Of a DNA stretch of 64,000 bases, positions 33,791-42,715 are shown piece after piece (position 1 is the first letter of the stretch; each line of letters starts with the position of its first letter). A program made the position numbers and the translations under genes. This DNA comes from Muribaculaceae bacterium (GTDB lineage: Bacteria; Bacteroidota; Bacteroidia; Bacteroidales; Muribaculaceae), in contig JAFZSO010000059.1 of NCBI GenBank assembly GCA_017619355.1, positions 62,001-126,000 on the forward strand, given 5' to 3'. The notes below the pieces were generated by a model. The model was not told where the DNA came from. It did not search any database and was given only the letters and a program-made list of their open reading frames with translations.

Positions 33791-36193
33791 TTATTTCGTT
33801 TTCATCTTGTAGAATGAGCGATACACGAAGTAGAGCGCGATGAGCACGAAGACGATACCGAAGAATGGTGCCATTGCCCTGAAACTGGGACTGATGGCAA
33901 TCTCCATGGCCAGCACACCAAACAGGGTGGTGAACTTGATGATGGGGTTCAATGCCACCGAACTGGTGTCCTTGAAGGGATCGCCCACGGTGTCGCCTAC
34001 CACGCTGGCGTCGTGCAACTCGGTGCCCTTGGCCTTGAGATCGACCTCTACCACTTTCTTGGCATTGTCCCAAGCACCACCGGCATTAGCCATGAACACA
34101 GCCTGGAACAAACCGAACACGGCAATGGAGATGAGGTAGCTCACAAACAGACACACCGCATCGTCGCCACCAATGCCACCAGGCGACGACAGGCAGGCGA
34201 AGCCCAGGGCGAAGCAGAAGATGGCGATGAAGATGTTGATCATACCCTTCTGGGCATATTCGGTACAAATCTTCACCACTTCTTGGCTCTTGCTGATGTC
34301 GGCCTTCTTGGGTGCATTGGCATCGAGTTTAATGTTGTTCTTGATGAAGTCAACGGCACGGTTGGCACCTGTGGTCACGGCCTGCATACTGGAGCCCGTG
34401 AACCAGAAGATGACGCAACCACCCAAGATGAAGCCCAGGATAGAGTAGGGATTCAGCAGGTTGAGGATGCCGGCGGGATCCACGCCCAGTGTCTTCTGAA
34501 TCATGAGTATGAGCGAGAAGATCATGGTGGTGGCACCAGCCACGGCCGTGCCTATGAGCACAGGCTTGGCAGTGGCCTTGAAGGTGTTTCCGGCACCGTC
34601 GTTGGCCTCCAGGTAGTATTTGGCTTTCTCAAAGTCGGGCTCAAAGTCAAATTCCTCCTTGATTTCACGGGTCGACTTCTCAATGTCATCTTCAATGAGC
34701 GAGAGTTCGTAGACCGATTGTGCATTGTCGGTCACAGGGCCATAGCTGTCGACGGCAATGGTCACCGGACCCATGCCCAGCATACCGAAGGCCACCAGAC
34801 CAAAGGCAAAGATCGAGAAGTACTGGCCCAGCAGGCCTCCCATGTCGAATTGTGCCGAGGCCACATAGGCCACAAACATGAGCAGGAAGAAGATGATGCC
34901 TGTCCAGAAGCTGCCGAAGTTGCCGCTCACAAGACCGCTCAGGATGTTGAGCGAGGCACCGCCCTGCTTCGAGGTTTCTACCACCTCATGTACATGGGTA
35001 GAGTTAGGTGAGGTGAAGAGTTTGGTCACCTCGGGAATGAGGGCTGCTCCCAGCGTGCCGCAGCTAATGATGGTTGCCAGGCCTATCCACCAGTTAGAGT
35101 TGGGCAGGTCGTGCAGCAGGAAGTAGCTGGCGGCAAAGGTGCAGATGATCGAGAGAATAGAAGTGATCCACACCAGGCTGGTGAGGGGTTTCTCGAAGTC
35201 GAGGTCGTCGGCTTTGTTGTATTTTGATTTTGAGAAAATACCATTAATATAATAGGAGAGCACCGATGTCACCACACCCAGGATGCGCATCACAAAAATC
35301 CAAACCAGCAACTTGATTTGTATGGCTGGATCTTTAATGGCCAGCAGGATGAACGAAACGAGGGCTACACCTGTCACACCATAGGTCTCGAAACCGTCGG
35401 CGGTGGGGCCAATGGAGTCGCCTGCGTTGTCGCCCGTGCAGTCGGCAATCACACCAGGGTTGCGCGGGTCGTCCTCGCCAATCTTGAACACCACCTTCAT
35501 CAGGTCGCTGCCAATGTCGGCAATCTTGGTGAAGATACCACCTGCAATGCGCAGTGCACTGGCACCCAGCGACTCGCCGATGGCGAAACCAATGAAGCAG
35601 CTGCCGGCAAGTTCAGCGGGCATAAACAGCAGGATGACAAGCATCAGCACCAGCTCCACGCAAATCAGGAGCACGCCAATGCTCATACCGGCCGACAATG
35701 GAATGTTGAGCAAGTCGAGCGGGTGGCGGCGCAGTGAGGCAAATGCCATGCGACTGTTGGCCAGCGTGTTCATGCGCACACCAAACCAGGCTACGGCATA
35801 AGAACCCATAATGCCAATCACCGTCCACGCCAGAATCAGTAATACCGAACCGATGGGCATGCTCGAGAGCACGCCAAAGTAGAGGGCTATGGCGGCGCCA
35901 ATGAACACGAACAGGATTCCCAGGAACTTGCCTTGCTGTTTCAGATAGGTAGAGCAAGTCTTGAAAATCACATTGCCCATGTCGAGCATCGACTTGTGTG
36001 CCTTGAGTTTTTTGACCCGAGAGAATTGCCAGTAGCCAAACAGCATACCTAACACAACTACCAGGAAGCCCCAGTAGAGAATCTTGGCCTCGGCGCTTTG
36101 GGCAAAGCCGTCGGGCATCTTCAGGTCGGCCTCACTTGCCTGCACAAGCAGCGGCAGTAAGGACAAACTTAATACAGAAAATAATTTTTTCAT
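33791..36193 (-). CDS. hppA: Membrane-bound ion-pumping pyrophosphatase
   Basis: An 800-residue protein with about 16 hydrophobic helices. Substrate-binding motifs are EDDPRNPGVIADCTGDNAGD, a central FDFEPDFEKAKYYLEANDGAGN region and GDTVGDPFKDTS near the end. It couples PPi hydrolysis to export of H+ or Na+ across the inner membrane. Position 460-equivalent reads GNTFKATAK, a Lys, which in the classical families marks K+-independent enzymes, but the loop GDSIGPTADGFETYG departs from the usual [14 protein letters not shown], so this is a divergent subclass and ion specificity is open. The start at 36193 (MKKLFSVLS) gives a signal-like first helix. Confidence 0.94.
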   Translation of the reverse strand: MKKLFSVLSLSLLPLLVQASEADLKMPDGFAQSAEAKILYWGFLVVVLGMLFGYWQFSRVKKLKAHKSMLDMGNVIFKTCSTYLKQQGKFLGILFVFIGAAIALYFGVLSSMPIGSVLLILAWTVIGIMGSYAVAWFGVRMNTLANSRMAFASLRRHPLDLLNIPLSAGMSIGVLLICVELVLMLVILLFMPAELAGSCFIGFAIGESLGASALRIAGGIFTKIADIGSDLMKVVFKIGEDDPRNPGVIADCTGDNAGDSIGPTADGFETYGVTGVALVSFILLAIKDPAIQIKLLVWIFVMRILGVVTSVLSYYINGIFSKSKYNKADDLDFEKPLTSLVWITSILSIICTFAASYFLLHDLPNSNWWIGLATIISCGTLGAALIPEVTKLFTSPNSTHVHEVVETSKQGGASLNILSGLVSGNFGSFWTGIIFFLLMFVAYVASAQFDMGGLLGQYFSIFAFGLVAFGMLGMGPVTIAVDSYGPVTDNAQSVYELSLIEDDIEKSTREIKEEFDFEPDFEKAKYYLEANDGAGNTFKATAKPVLIGTAVAGATTMIFSLILMIQKTLGVDPAGILNLLNPYSILGFILGGCVIFWFTGSSMQAVTTGANRAVDFIKNNIKLDANAPKKADISKSQEVVKICTEYAQKGMINIFIAIFCFALGFACLSSPGGIGGDDAVCLFVSYLISIAVFGLFQAVFMANAGGAWDNAKKVVEVDLKAKGTELHDASVVGDTVGDPFKDTSSVALNPIIKFTTLFGVLAMEIAISPSFRAMAPFFGIVFVLIALYFVYRSFYKMKTK

Positions 36194-36265
36194 CTTATTT
36201 ATAAAGGTTATAATTACATTCAACTTAGTTGTCGATGGTTGTCTCATGACTCCAATTGGAGCGTG

Positions 36266-36297
36266 TAAAGGTAGGAACTTTCAGCCTAAGTAACAAA
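36266..36297 (-). promoter_or_regulatory. Promoter of hppA
   Basis: Minus strand: TTTG (36294-36297), 20 nt, TACCTTTA (36266-36273), one mismatch from TAnnTTTG. Confidence 0.6.
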
Positions 36298-36547
36298 TTT
36301 TAATAATTAAAAAATATATATGCCTTGATTTTTTTTTGCTCAACGACTGATTGTGAGGATTTTTAACTCCATGCAAAAAATGATGAAATGTGCGTCACAA
36401 CAACCCCTATGCATAGTTTTACCTCGAAAAAAATAGTGCCTAAAACACCTCGGCCCACTTTTTTTGCTTACAGTTTTAAACCTCTAAGGAATTTTGCCAC
36501 CGTTTTGTGCTTTTTTCTGGCATTTGGTTCAATTTCTCGCTGAAAAT
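36298..36547. other. AT-rich gene-free stretch
   Basis: I see no open reading frame or stable hairpin with a U-tract. The only notable item is a 10-bp palindrome CTATGCATAG at 36407-36416. It lies between the hppA promoter and the promoter at 36548. Confidence 0.5.
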
Positions 36548-36578
36548 TTTGCTTGATGATTATTTTTTACTAAATTTG
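36548..36578 (+). promoter_or_regulatory. Promoter of the two secreted-protein genes
   Basis: TTTG (36548-36551), 19 nt, TAAATTTG (36571-36578). It implies a leader of about 145 nt that contains several CCCTAATC copies (36686-36718). Confidence 0.65.
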
Positions 36579-36730
36579 GTGTGACAACGCTAATGTCATT
36601 TTCTGATTAACGAATTTTAACCATTAACCCCCATCATCAAATCCTATTTACTATTTTACTACTCACTACTTTACTAAAAAACTATTCCCTAATCCCTAAT
36701 CAAATAATCCCTAATCTAAAAATATCGCTT

Positions 36731-38101
36731 ATGAAACCCAACTCCCTATTACTGACTGGCATTGCCCTGCTTGCTTCGTTTGGCGCAGCAGCGCAGGATT
36801 ATCCTGTGGAATTGACCTATATGGCGCAGAACATCGAAGCCATCCAGAAGGCGATGTGCAGCGACGACTACTTCGACCGCCCCGTGCACTACACCCCCGA
36901 CCGCTACCAGCTGCTCGACATCGACGGCGACGGCAAGCAGGAACTGTGGGTGCGCAGTGGCAATAACGAGGAGGGCGCCCTGTTCACTTTCGAGAACGGC
37001 AAGCCTAAACTCATTACCCACGAGAACTACAAGATGCGCATAGGCATCAACGGCAACCTCGTGACCGTGGGCGGCAGTGCCGGCACGGGTGCCTTTATGA
37101 ACAAGTATTACATCATCGAGAATAGCAAGGCCATCGAGGCACCCTTCATCGAGATAGATGAAGTGACCCCTGATGACGACATGAAGACTTATTATATCTC
37201 GGGCGATGACGACAATTATCCGGCATCGAAGGCGAAAGCCTTCCTGAAACGCGCCAAGAAAACCCACGACTATGACCCCGACGATATGGGGTGGGACGAT
37301 TTCAAGATGTGTGGTCGCTATCTGAAAGCCAGCACCGACATCACCCTGCGCGAGCGCCCCATTTTTGTGGAACCTGAAATTGAAAAGAACAAGTTCGTGG
37401 CCCTGAGCGAGAAAAAAATAGCTGATGCAAGCGCCTATAACCGCATGATTTTCAAGCCCCATGTGGGTAATGTCACCTTCACAGGCGATTTGGGCAAAGA
37501 CAACGAACTCTATCGCTATGGCTATAAGCTCAACGACCCCAGTTTTACCAAGAAGATGTTCCGTGGCTACAAGAGCGACGAGGCTTGCCCCGTGGTGGTC
37601 AAGGAATCGTTCCTGCGCACCCACAATCCCCTGCAGTTCAGCCGCTGGAAATACCCCGAGCAAGAGGTAGGGCTGGGCAACGATTATTTCCTCAAGCAGT
37701 TAAGGGAGCGTTACGATAACCGCCGCATCAAGGCCATCAGGTGGATTGCAGGATGTGAAGCCAACGAGCGCATGTTCTATGCCGTGCAGTTTGAGGATCA
37801 GGGCGGCATTGCGCTGGGCAGCGTGGTGTGCTTTGCCGAGGGCGAACTGGTGTCGGCCTGGGACGATTATGCCGTACTCCGTGGCGAGGAGGCTGAGGCG
37901 CACCAGTCGGTGTGGCATGTCGACGATCAGGGCGAGTACCTCGACATTGCTCCCAGCATCCACTGCATGATGGGCACCAGCGAAGGTCTGGAACTCTATG
38001 TGGTGCGCTATGGCGCCGAGAGTTACTCGACCATGATCCTGCGCGAGATTGGCGACCAGTTCATCTGCATCCAGGACGATTATCATTACATCCAGTATTA
38101 A
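36731..38101 (+). CDS. Hypothetical secreted protein with DxDxDG motif
   Basis: A 456-residue exported protein (signal peptide to about residue 21, SFGAAAQ). LLDIDGDGKQELWVRSG near residues 62-77 is an FG-GAP/VCBS-like calcium-binding turn. The rest has alternating beta-strands and an acidic loop (DEVTPDDDMKTYYISGDDD) but no enzyme motif I recognise. It is 49 nt upstream of a YARHG-domain gene and probably co-transcribed. Predicted location: periplasm or surface. Confidence 0.72.
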   Translation: MKPNSLLLTGIALLASFGAAAQDYPVELTYMAQNIEAIQKAMCSDDYFDRPVHYTPDRYQLLDIDGDGKQELWVRSGNNEEGALFTFENGKPKLITHENYKMRIGINGNLVTVGGSAGTGAFMNKYYIIENSKAIEAPFIEIDEVTPDDDMKTYYISGDDDNYPASKAKAFLKRAKKTHDYDPDDMGWDDFKMCGRYLKASTDITLRERPIFVEPEIEKNKFVALSEKKIADASAYNRMIFKPHVGNVTFTGDLGKDNELYRYGYKLNDPSFTKKMFRGYKSDEACPVVVKESFLRTHNPLQFSRWKYPEQEVGLGNDYFLKQLRERYDNRRIKAIRWIAGCEANERMFYAVQFEDQGGIALGSVVCFAEGELVSAWDDYAVLRGEEAEAHQSVWHVDDQGEYLDIAPSIHCMMGTSEGLELYVVRYGAESYSTMILREIGDQFICIQDDYHYIQY

Positions 38102-38150
38102 ACTCACCCCACTTATTTCAAGTCTAACACAAGAATTAAATTATCTCATT

Positions 38151-39110
38151 ATGAAACGCATATCACTCTTTATCGCCATGCTGATGGCCACAACGGCTGT
38201 TATGCTGGCTCAAAAGGTGCAGAAAGGCACCTACTGGCACGATGGTTTTGCATCCTACCATGCCAATGCCATTGACCGCGACGGCACCATCCACTTCATT
38301 GGCGGAACCTTGCACGAGGGAGGCTACCAGTTTGCCCTCAAGCCCACTGCAACGCCAGGAGAATACAAGCTGGCGCTCAATGAACCGGGCAACGATTACT
38401 CGCAAACGGTCGATTATGACCTGAAACCGGGCAACAAGGTCACGCTCACCACCATTGCGGGCACACAGGTGCTCAAATTCTTTAATGGTGCTGGCACTCT
38501 TGAGTCTGTGCTTTATAAGTTCGACGGTGACCTCGAGCAAGTCATGATTAATGATTGGCGCACGGCATTTGCCGGAACCTATGTCGATCATGCCGGCAAG
38601 AAATGCATCTTCACGCCCGACGGTCGTTGTCAGCTTCCTGGCGAGAACTCTCTCAAGCCCTACAAGGTGGAGGAAATGTATGAGATGCCCAGCGACATCA
38701 TCACCACCGCCAGCGGCAAGCAGTTCCAGTTGCATATCACTGCCAAGGGTTTGGAGCTGTGGAGCGGCATCTACGATAACGACGAGAACTTCACCCCCGA
38801 CGACAATGTGCTCGCCCTCACCCGCACCGCCTCGCCCTATGGCGACGGACGCTGGGCATGGGCTTCGACGCAACTCATTACACAGTCGCTGGCCGGCTGC
38901 CACAATGCCGAGGTGCTGCGCCTCATCCGCAACGAGATATGGGCTCGCCACGGCTACCGCTTCTCGTCGTCCGACCTGCAGCAGAATTTCTCGAATCAGC
39001 CCTGGTACCGTCCCGTGGCCGACAACGCCACCATCCAGCTTACCGATATCGAGAAGCTCAATGTCGATCTCCTCAAAGCCATCGAGACCGATATCCGCAA
39101 GCAACAGTAA
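38151..39110 (+). CDS. YARHG domain-containing secreted protein
   Basis: A 319-residue protein with signal peptide (MKRISLFIAMLMATTAVMLA). The central part is beta-rich and of unknown fold. Residues about 235-315 form a YARHG domain: LRLIRNEIWARHGYRFSSSD followed by FSNQPWYRPV, an extracellular domain common in Bacteroidetes and Firmicutes with proposed peptidoglycan or cell-envelope association. The ATG at 38151 is preferred to the longer frame starting inside the preceding gene. A clear terminator follows. Confidence 0.82.
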   Translation: MKRISLFIAMLMATTAVMLAQKVQKGTYWHDGFASYHANAIDRDGTIHFIGGTLHEGGYQFALKPTATPGEYKLALNEPGNDYSQTVDYDLKPGNKVTLTTIAGTQVLKFFNGAGTLESVLYKFDGDLEQVMINDWRTAFAGTYVDHAGKKCIFTPDGRCQLPGENSLKPYKVEEMYEMPSDIITTASGKQFQLHITAKGLELWSGIYDNDENFTPDDNVLALTRTASPYGDGRWAWASTQLITQSLAGCHNAEVLRLIRNEIWARHGYRFSSSDLQQNFSNQPWYRPVADNATIQLTDIEKLNVDLLKAIETDIRKQQ

Positions 39111-39165
39111 CCAGTAGATTTACTAATTATATCAATCTTGCTGCCGTATGGCATGTGGAACCCTT

Positions 39166-39194
39166 AACGCCCATCTCAGTATGGGCGTTTTTTG
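39166..39194 (+). terminator. Terminator of the YARHG gene
   Basis: AACGCCCAT (39166-39174) / ATGGGCGTT (39181-39189) followed by TTTT. Confidence 0.9.
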
Positions 39195-39211
39195 TTGCTT
39201 GAGTGCAAGAA

Positions 39212-39370
39212 TCAGGAGTTGGGCTCGTGGGGTTGGTCTTTTTTTTGTTGGGCGAGCTGTTTGCGGTAGGCCTCGAGGTAGCGGCGCAGCTTGCGCTTGT
39301 GCTCGCGTTCTTTGCGGGCGCGCCGTGCTGCCATTTCTTCGGCTTGATATTCCAGATAATTATCCGCCAT
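39212..39370 (-). CDS. Small basic protein of 52 residues downstream of recR
   Basis: An open frame of 53 codons starts at ATG 39370, 11 nt after the recR stop, same strand. It encodes MADNYLEYQAEEMAARRARK and continues as one long basic helix (EREHKRKLRRYLEAYRKQLA) with a polar tail ending in PNS. The regular helix pattern, the tight spacing to recR and the absence of overlap with another gene support a real gene. Function unknown; the charge suggests nucleic-acid or ribosome binding. I infer it is co-transcribed with recR. Confidence 0.7.
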   Translation of the reverse strand: MADNYLEYQAEEMAARRARKEREHKRKLRRYLEAYRKQLAQQKKDQPHEPNS

Positions 39371-39381
39371 AATTACATAAA

Positions 39382-40014
39382 TTAGGTTTCTTTGGCGAAG
39401 GTGTCGCTGAAGAGGGTGCGGTTCAGGATAGAGCGGCCCAGGGTGAGCTCGTCGGTGTACTCAATCTCGTTGCCCACGCTCACACCACGCGCCAGCATGG
39501 TGATTTTCACATCGGGGTAGGGCGCCAGTCGGCGGAAGATGTAGAAGTTGGTGGTGTCGCCCTCCATGGTGGCGCTCAGTGCCAGTATCACCTCCTTGAT
39601 GTCGCCCTGTGCCACGCGTTGCACCAGGCTGTCGATTTCGATGTCTTGCGGCCCAATGCCGTCCATGGGTGAGATGAGTCCGCCCAGCACATGGTAGAGC
39701 CCGTGGTGCTGGTGGGTGTTCTCGATGCTCATCACATCCTTCACATTCTCGACCACGCACACGATTGACGGGTCACGGTTGGGATTGGCACAGATGGGGC
39801 AGGTGGCGGTCTCGCTGATGTTGTGGCACACATGGCAATACTGAATCTCATTGCGCAGCTTGATGATGGCCTCGCCAAACTGCTGAGCCTCGGCAGGATC
39901 GCGCTTGAGCAGATACAGGACGAGCCGCAAGGCTGTCTTGCGGCCTATGCCGGGCAGCTTGGCAAACTGCGCCACGGCGTTCTCGAGCAGTGTTGAGGCA
40001 AATTCCTGTTCCAT
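39382..40014 (-). CDS. recR: Recombination mediator RecR
   Basis: A 210-residue protein with the helix-hairpin-helix [17 protein letters not shown] (about 20-36), the Cys4 zinc finger [16 protein letters not shown] (60-75) and a Toprim domain starting [16 protein letters not shown]. It loads RecA with RecF and RecO in gap repair. A TAACTTTG -7 box lies at 40022-40029, directly before the start. A small basic gene follows on the same transcript. Confidence 0.96.
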   Translation of the reverse strand: MEQEFASTLLENAVAQFAKLPGIGRKTALRLVLYLLKRDPAEAQQFGEAIIKLRNEIQYCHVCHNISETATCPICANPNRDPSIVCVVENVKDVMSIENTHQHHGLYHVLGGLISPMDGIGPQDIEIDSLVQRVAQGDIKEVILALSATMEGDTTNFYIFRRLAPYPDVKITMLARGVSVGNEIEYTDELTLGRSILNRTLFSDTFAKET

Positions 40015-40119
40015 GCAGGTGCAAAGTTAATGCTTTTTTTTTATTGTCTAAACCTCAAACTTGAAATCGTTGAGCATGAATCGATAAAAAACTAAAAAAG
40101 TATAACGTGCTACTAAAAA

Positions 40120-40150
40120 TTGCTTTTCATAAAATAAATGTCTATCTTTG
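40120..40150 (+). promoter_or_regulatory. Promoter of mdh
   Basis: TTG (40120-40122), 20 nt, TATCTTTG (40143-40150). Confidence 0.75.
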
Positions 40151-40199
40151 CGAAGATATAAAACAACGAAACATTCACAATCTTAAATAATCGACTGAT

Positions 40200-41192
40200 A
40201 TGGAATTTTTAACTAACGACAAACTGGTAATCGTCGGCGCTGCCGGCATGATTGGTTCAAACATGGTTCAGACCGCCCTGATGATGGGCCTGACTAACGA
40301 CATTTGCCTCTATGATGTGTTCCCCCCCACAGGCGTGGCCGAGGAAATGCTGCAAAGTGGCTTCGACAATGTGAAAATCACTTCTACAACCGATGTGAAG
40401 GAAGCCTTCACGAATGCTAAATACATCATCTCGTCGGGTGGTGCTCCCCGCAAGGAGGGCATGACGCGCGAAGACCTGCTCAAAGGCAACTGCGAGATAG
40501 CCGAAGGGCTGGGCAAGAACATCAAGGAGTATTGCCCCGATGTGAAGCATGTGGTGATCATCTTCAACCCCGCCGACCTCACGGGCCTCGTGACTCTGCT
40601 CTACTCGGGTCTGAAACCCTCGCAGGTAACCACGCTTGCTGCTCTCGACACCACTCGCCTGCAGAGCGCGCTTGCCAAGAAATTTGGCGTGATGCAGAGC
40701 GAAATCACCGGTTGCGCTACCTATGGTGGCCACGGCGAGCAGATGGCAGTGTTTGGCAGCCATGTGGAGATTGCCGGACGCAAACTGACCGACATCATCG
40801 GCACCGACGAGTTCCCTGCCGAGGAGTGGGAGCAGATGAAACACGATGTGACCCAGGGTGGTGCCGCCATCATCAAACTGCGCGGCCGTAGCTCGTTCCA
40901 GAGCCCTGCCTACCTGTCGGTCGAGATGATTCGTTCGGTCATGGGTGGCGAGAAGTTCCGCTTCCCTGTGGGCACCTATGTGCAGAACGAGAAGTATAAC
41001 CACATCATGATGGCGATGAAGACCACGCTCGACGAGAATGGCGCAACCTACGAGGTTCCCCAGGGCACACCCGAGGAGAATGCGAAACTGGATGCCAGCT
41101 ATGAGCACCTGTGCAAGATGCGTGACGAACTGGTAACCCTCAACATCGTGCCTCCCATCAGCGAGTGGAACAAAATCAATCCCAACCTGTAA
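40200..41192 (+). CDS. mdh: Malate dehydrogenase
   Basis: A 330-residue NAD-dependent dehydrogenase of the LDH/MDH fold. NAD-binding glycine motif VGAAGMIGSN (12-21), the acidic residue ending strand beta-2 in ICLYD, substrate residues in GGAPRKEGMTREDLL, NPADL and the catalytic His in YGGHGEQMAVFG. It interconverts malate and oxaloacetate, in Bacteroidales mainly in the reductive branch to succinate. The next gene, a C10 protease, starts 24 nt downstream without an intervening terminator. Confidence 0.93.
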   Translation: MEFLTNDKLVIVGAAGMIGSNMVQTALMMGLTNDICLYDVFPPTGVAEEMLQSGFDNVKITSTTDVKEAFTNAKYIISSGGAPRKEGMTREDLLKGNCEIAEGLGKNIKEYCPDVKHVVIIFNPADLTGLVTLLYSGLKPSQVTTLAALDTTRLQSALAKKFGVMQSEITGCATYGGHGEQMAVFGSHVEIAGRKLTDIIGTDEFPAEEWEQMKHDVTQGGAAIIKLRGRSSFQSPAYLSVEMIRSVMGGEKFRFPVGTYVQNEKYNHIMMAMKTTLDENGATYEVPQGTPEENAKLDASYEHLCKMRDELVTLNIVPPISEWNKINPNL

Positions 41193-41216
41193 TTGATTTA
41201 CTGTTACAAGCGCATC

Positions 41217-42605
41217 ATGAAAAAGATTTATATGTTCAAGGCATTGTGTGCCTTGATGATGGTTGCGGTGTCTCAACAGGCTATCGCAGGCAATATCAAT
41301 GAGGTGGCAGCACGCAGCGCTGCAAGCAATTTCATTCGCCAGCAGGCGCCGGCAGGCATGTTCAAGGCAGGCGTGAGCGCTCAGCTCACACTGGCTCATG
41401 CCGAGGCTTCATCGGCCATTGCCGAAGCCAACGATTACTATGCCTTCAACGTCGAGGGCGGTGGTTGGGTTATCATTGCCGGTGAAGACCGTGCAACCAC
41501 GGTGCTGGGTTATAGCGACCAGGGCACTCTTGACTTCAACAACCTGCCCTGCAATTTCAAGGGCTTGCTCGATGGCTACAAGCGCGAAATTGAGTATCTG
41601 CAAACCTACACCGCCGACGACCTCGTGCCTATCGAGAGGCAAGGTAGTCTCAAGGAAGTGGTGCCACCGCTCATCCAGACCAATTGGGGTCAGGAATTGC
41701 CCTACTACCTGCAATGCCCGCTATATAATAATGAGTACTGCGTGGTGGGTTGTGTGGCAACCGCTATGGCTCAGGTAATGAAGTTCTGGCAGTATCCCCA
41801 GGAGTGTAGCGGAGTTGCACGTTACTATTGCTATGACATAGGGGGCTATGTACCGGCTTTGCCCGCTACCACATTCGACTACAGCCTCATGCTCAACAGC
41901 TATTGTCACTGGGACTATGCCAACAGCGAACTGGTTCAGGACACTTATACCGACGCCCAGGCTCAGGAGGTGGCTAAACTGTCGCGCTACTGCGGTCAGG
42001 CTGTTGAAATGGGCTATAGCCCCGAGGGCAGTGGCGCCTATTCCAGCGACCAGCTGGAGGCAATGAAGGCTTTTGGTTACCGTTCCACCGCTCAATATGT
42101 GTCGAAAGGGTATTGGTATGAAAACTATACTACAGCCGAGTGGGAGGAAATGATGAAAGCCGAGCTGATGGCAGGTCGCCCCATTTTGTATGCCGCCACC
42201 GACCCCAGTGCCGGCGGGCACGCCTTCATTTGCGACGGTTTGGCTAGCGACGGTAAGTTCCACTTCAACTTTGGCTGGTATGGCACCTGCGACGGCTGGT
42301 ATGTGTCCACAGCCCTGAACATGACTCACCGTGAAGGCGACGAGCTGCATTTCAACTCGAACCACTCGATGGTCAAGGGCGTTCAACCTCCCGAAGGTTG
42401 GGTTCCTCCCGTGACTGTGGTTCCAGGTGATGCCAATGGTGACGGAGCCATTGATGTGCTCGATGTGACCATGGTCATCAATTACATCCTGGGCGCTAAT
42501 CCTAACTCGTTCAAGGCCGATAATGCCGACGTGAACAGTGATGGTTCCATCGATGTGCTGGATGTGACCGCCCTGATCAACATCATCTTAGGCAACGCAG
42601 AGTAA
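41217..42605 (+). CDS. C10 family cysteine protease with dockerin tail
   Basis: A 462-residue exported protein. Signal peptide about 1-24; Spi_C10-type propeptide (about 25-130, with YYAFNVEGGGWVIIAGEDR and VLGYSDQG); catalytic domain opening PPLIQTNWGQELPYY, with the Cys nucleophile in YCVVGCVATAMAQVMKFW and the His in AGGHAFICDGL; FNFGWYGTCDGWY completes the site. The last 55 residues are two dockerin-like calcium repeats (GDANGDGAIDVLDVTMVINY and DVNSDGSIDVLDVTALINII). It is related to streptopain and Bacteroides fragipain-like C10 proteases: probably secreted and self-processed. It may be read through from mdh. Confidence 0.92.
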   Translation: MKKIYMFKALCALMMVAVSQQAIAGNINEVAARSAASNFIRQQAPAGMFKAGVSAQLTLAHAEASSAIAEANDYYAFNVEGGGWVIIAGEDRATTVLGYSDQGTLDFNNLPCNFKGLLDGYKREIEYLQTYTADDLVPIERQGSLKEVVPPLIQTNWGQELPYYLQCPLYNNEYCVVGCVATAMAQVMKFWQYPQECSGVARYYCYDIGGYVPALPATTFDYSLMLNSYCHWDYANSELVQDTYTDAQAQEVAKLSRYCGQAVEMGYSPEGSGAYSSDQLEAMKAFGYRSTAQYVSKGYWYENYTTAEWEEMMKAELMAGRPILYAATDPSAGGHAFICDGLASDGKFHFNFGWYGTCDGWYVSTALNMTHREGDELHFNSNHSMVKGVQPPEGWVPPVTVVPGDANGDGAIDVLDVTMVINYILGANPNSFKADNADVNSDGSIDVLDVTALINIILGNAE

Positions 42606-42662
42606 TCCCAACAATTATTGCTTTTTGGCCGAATTTGATATAGTGACGGCAACATAAATAAG

Positions 42663-42690
42663 CGAGGGGAGCGGCAATCCGCTCCCCTCG
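42663..42690. terminator. Hairpin between the C10 protease and glucokinase genes
   Basis: A perfect 12-bp stem CGAGGGGAGCGG/CCGCTCCCCTCG with a 4-nt loop between convergent genes. The U-tract is weak. Confidence 0.7.
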
Positions 42691-42715
42691 TTGTATCGAT
42701 ATCTGGTGATTGAAC

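Noticed and set aside
34013..35011. 332-residue plus-strand open frame over hppA
   Set aside because: Antisense to the highly conserved pyrophosphatase motifs; no motifs of its own.
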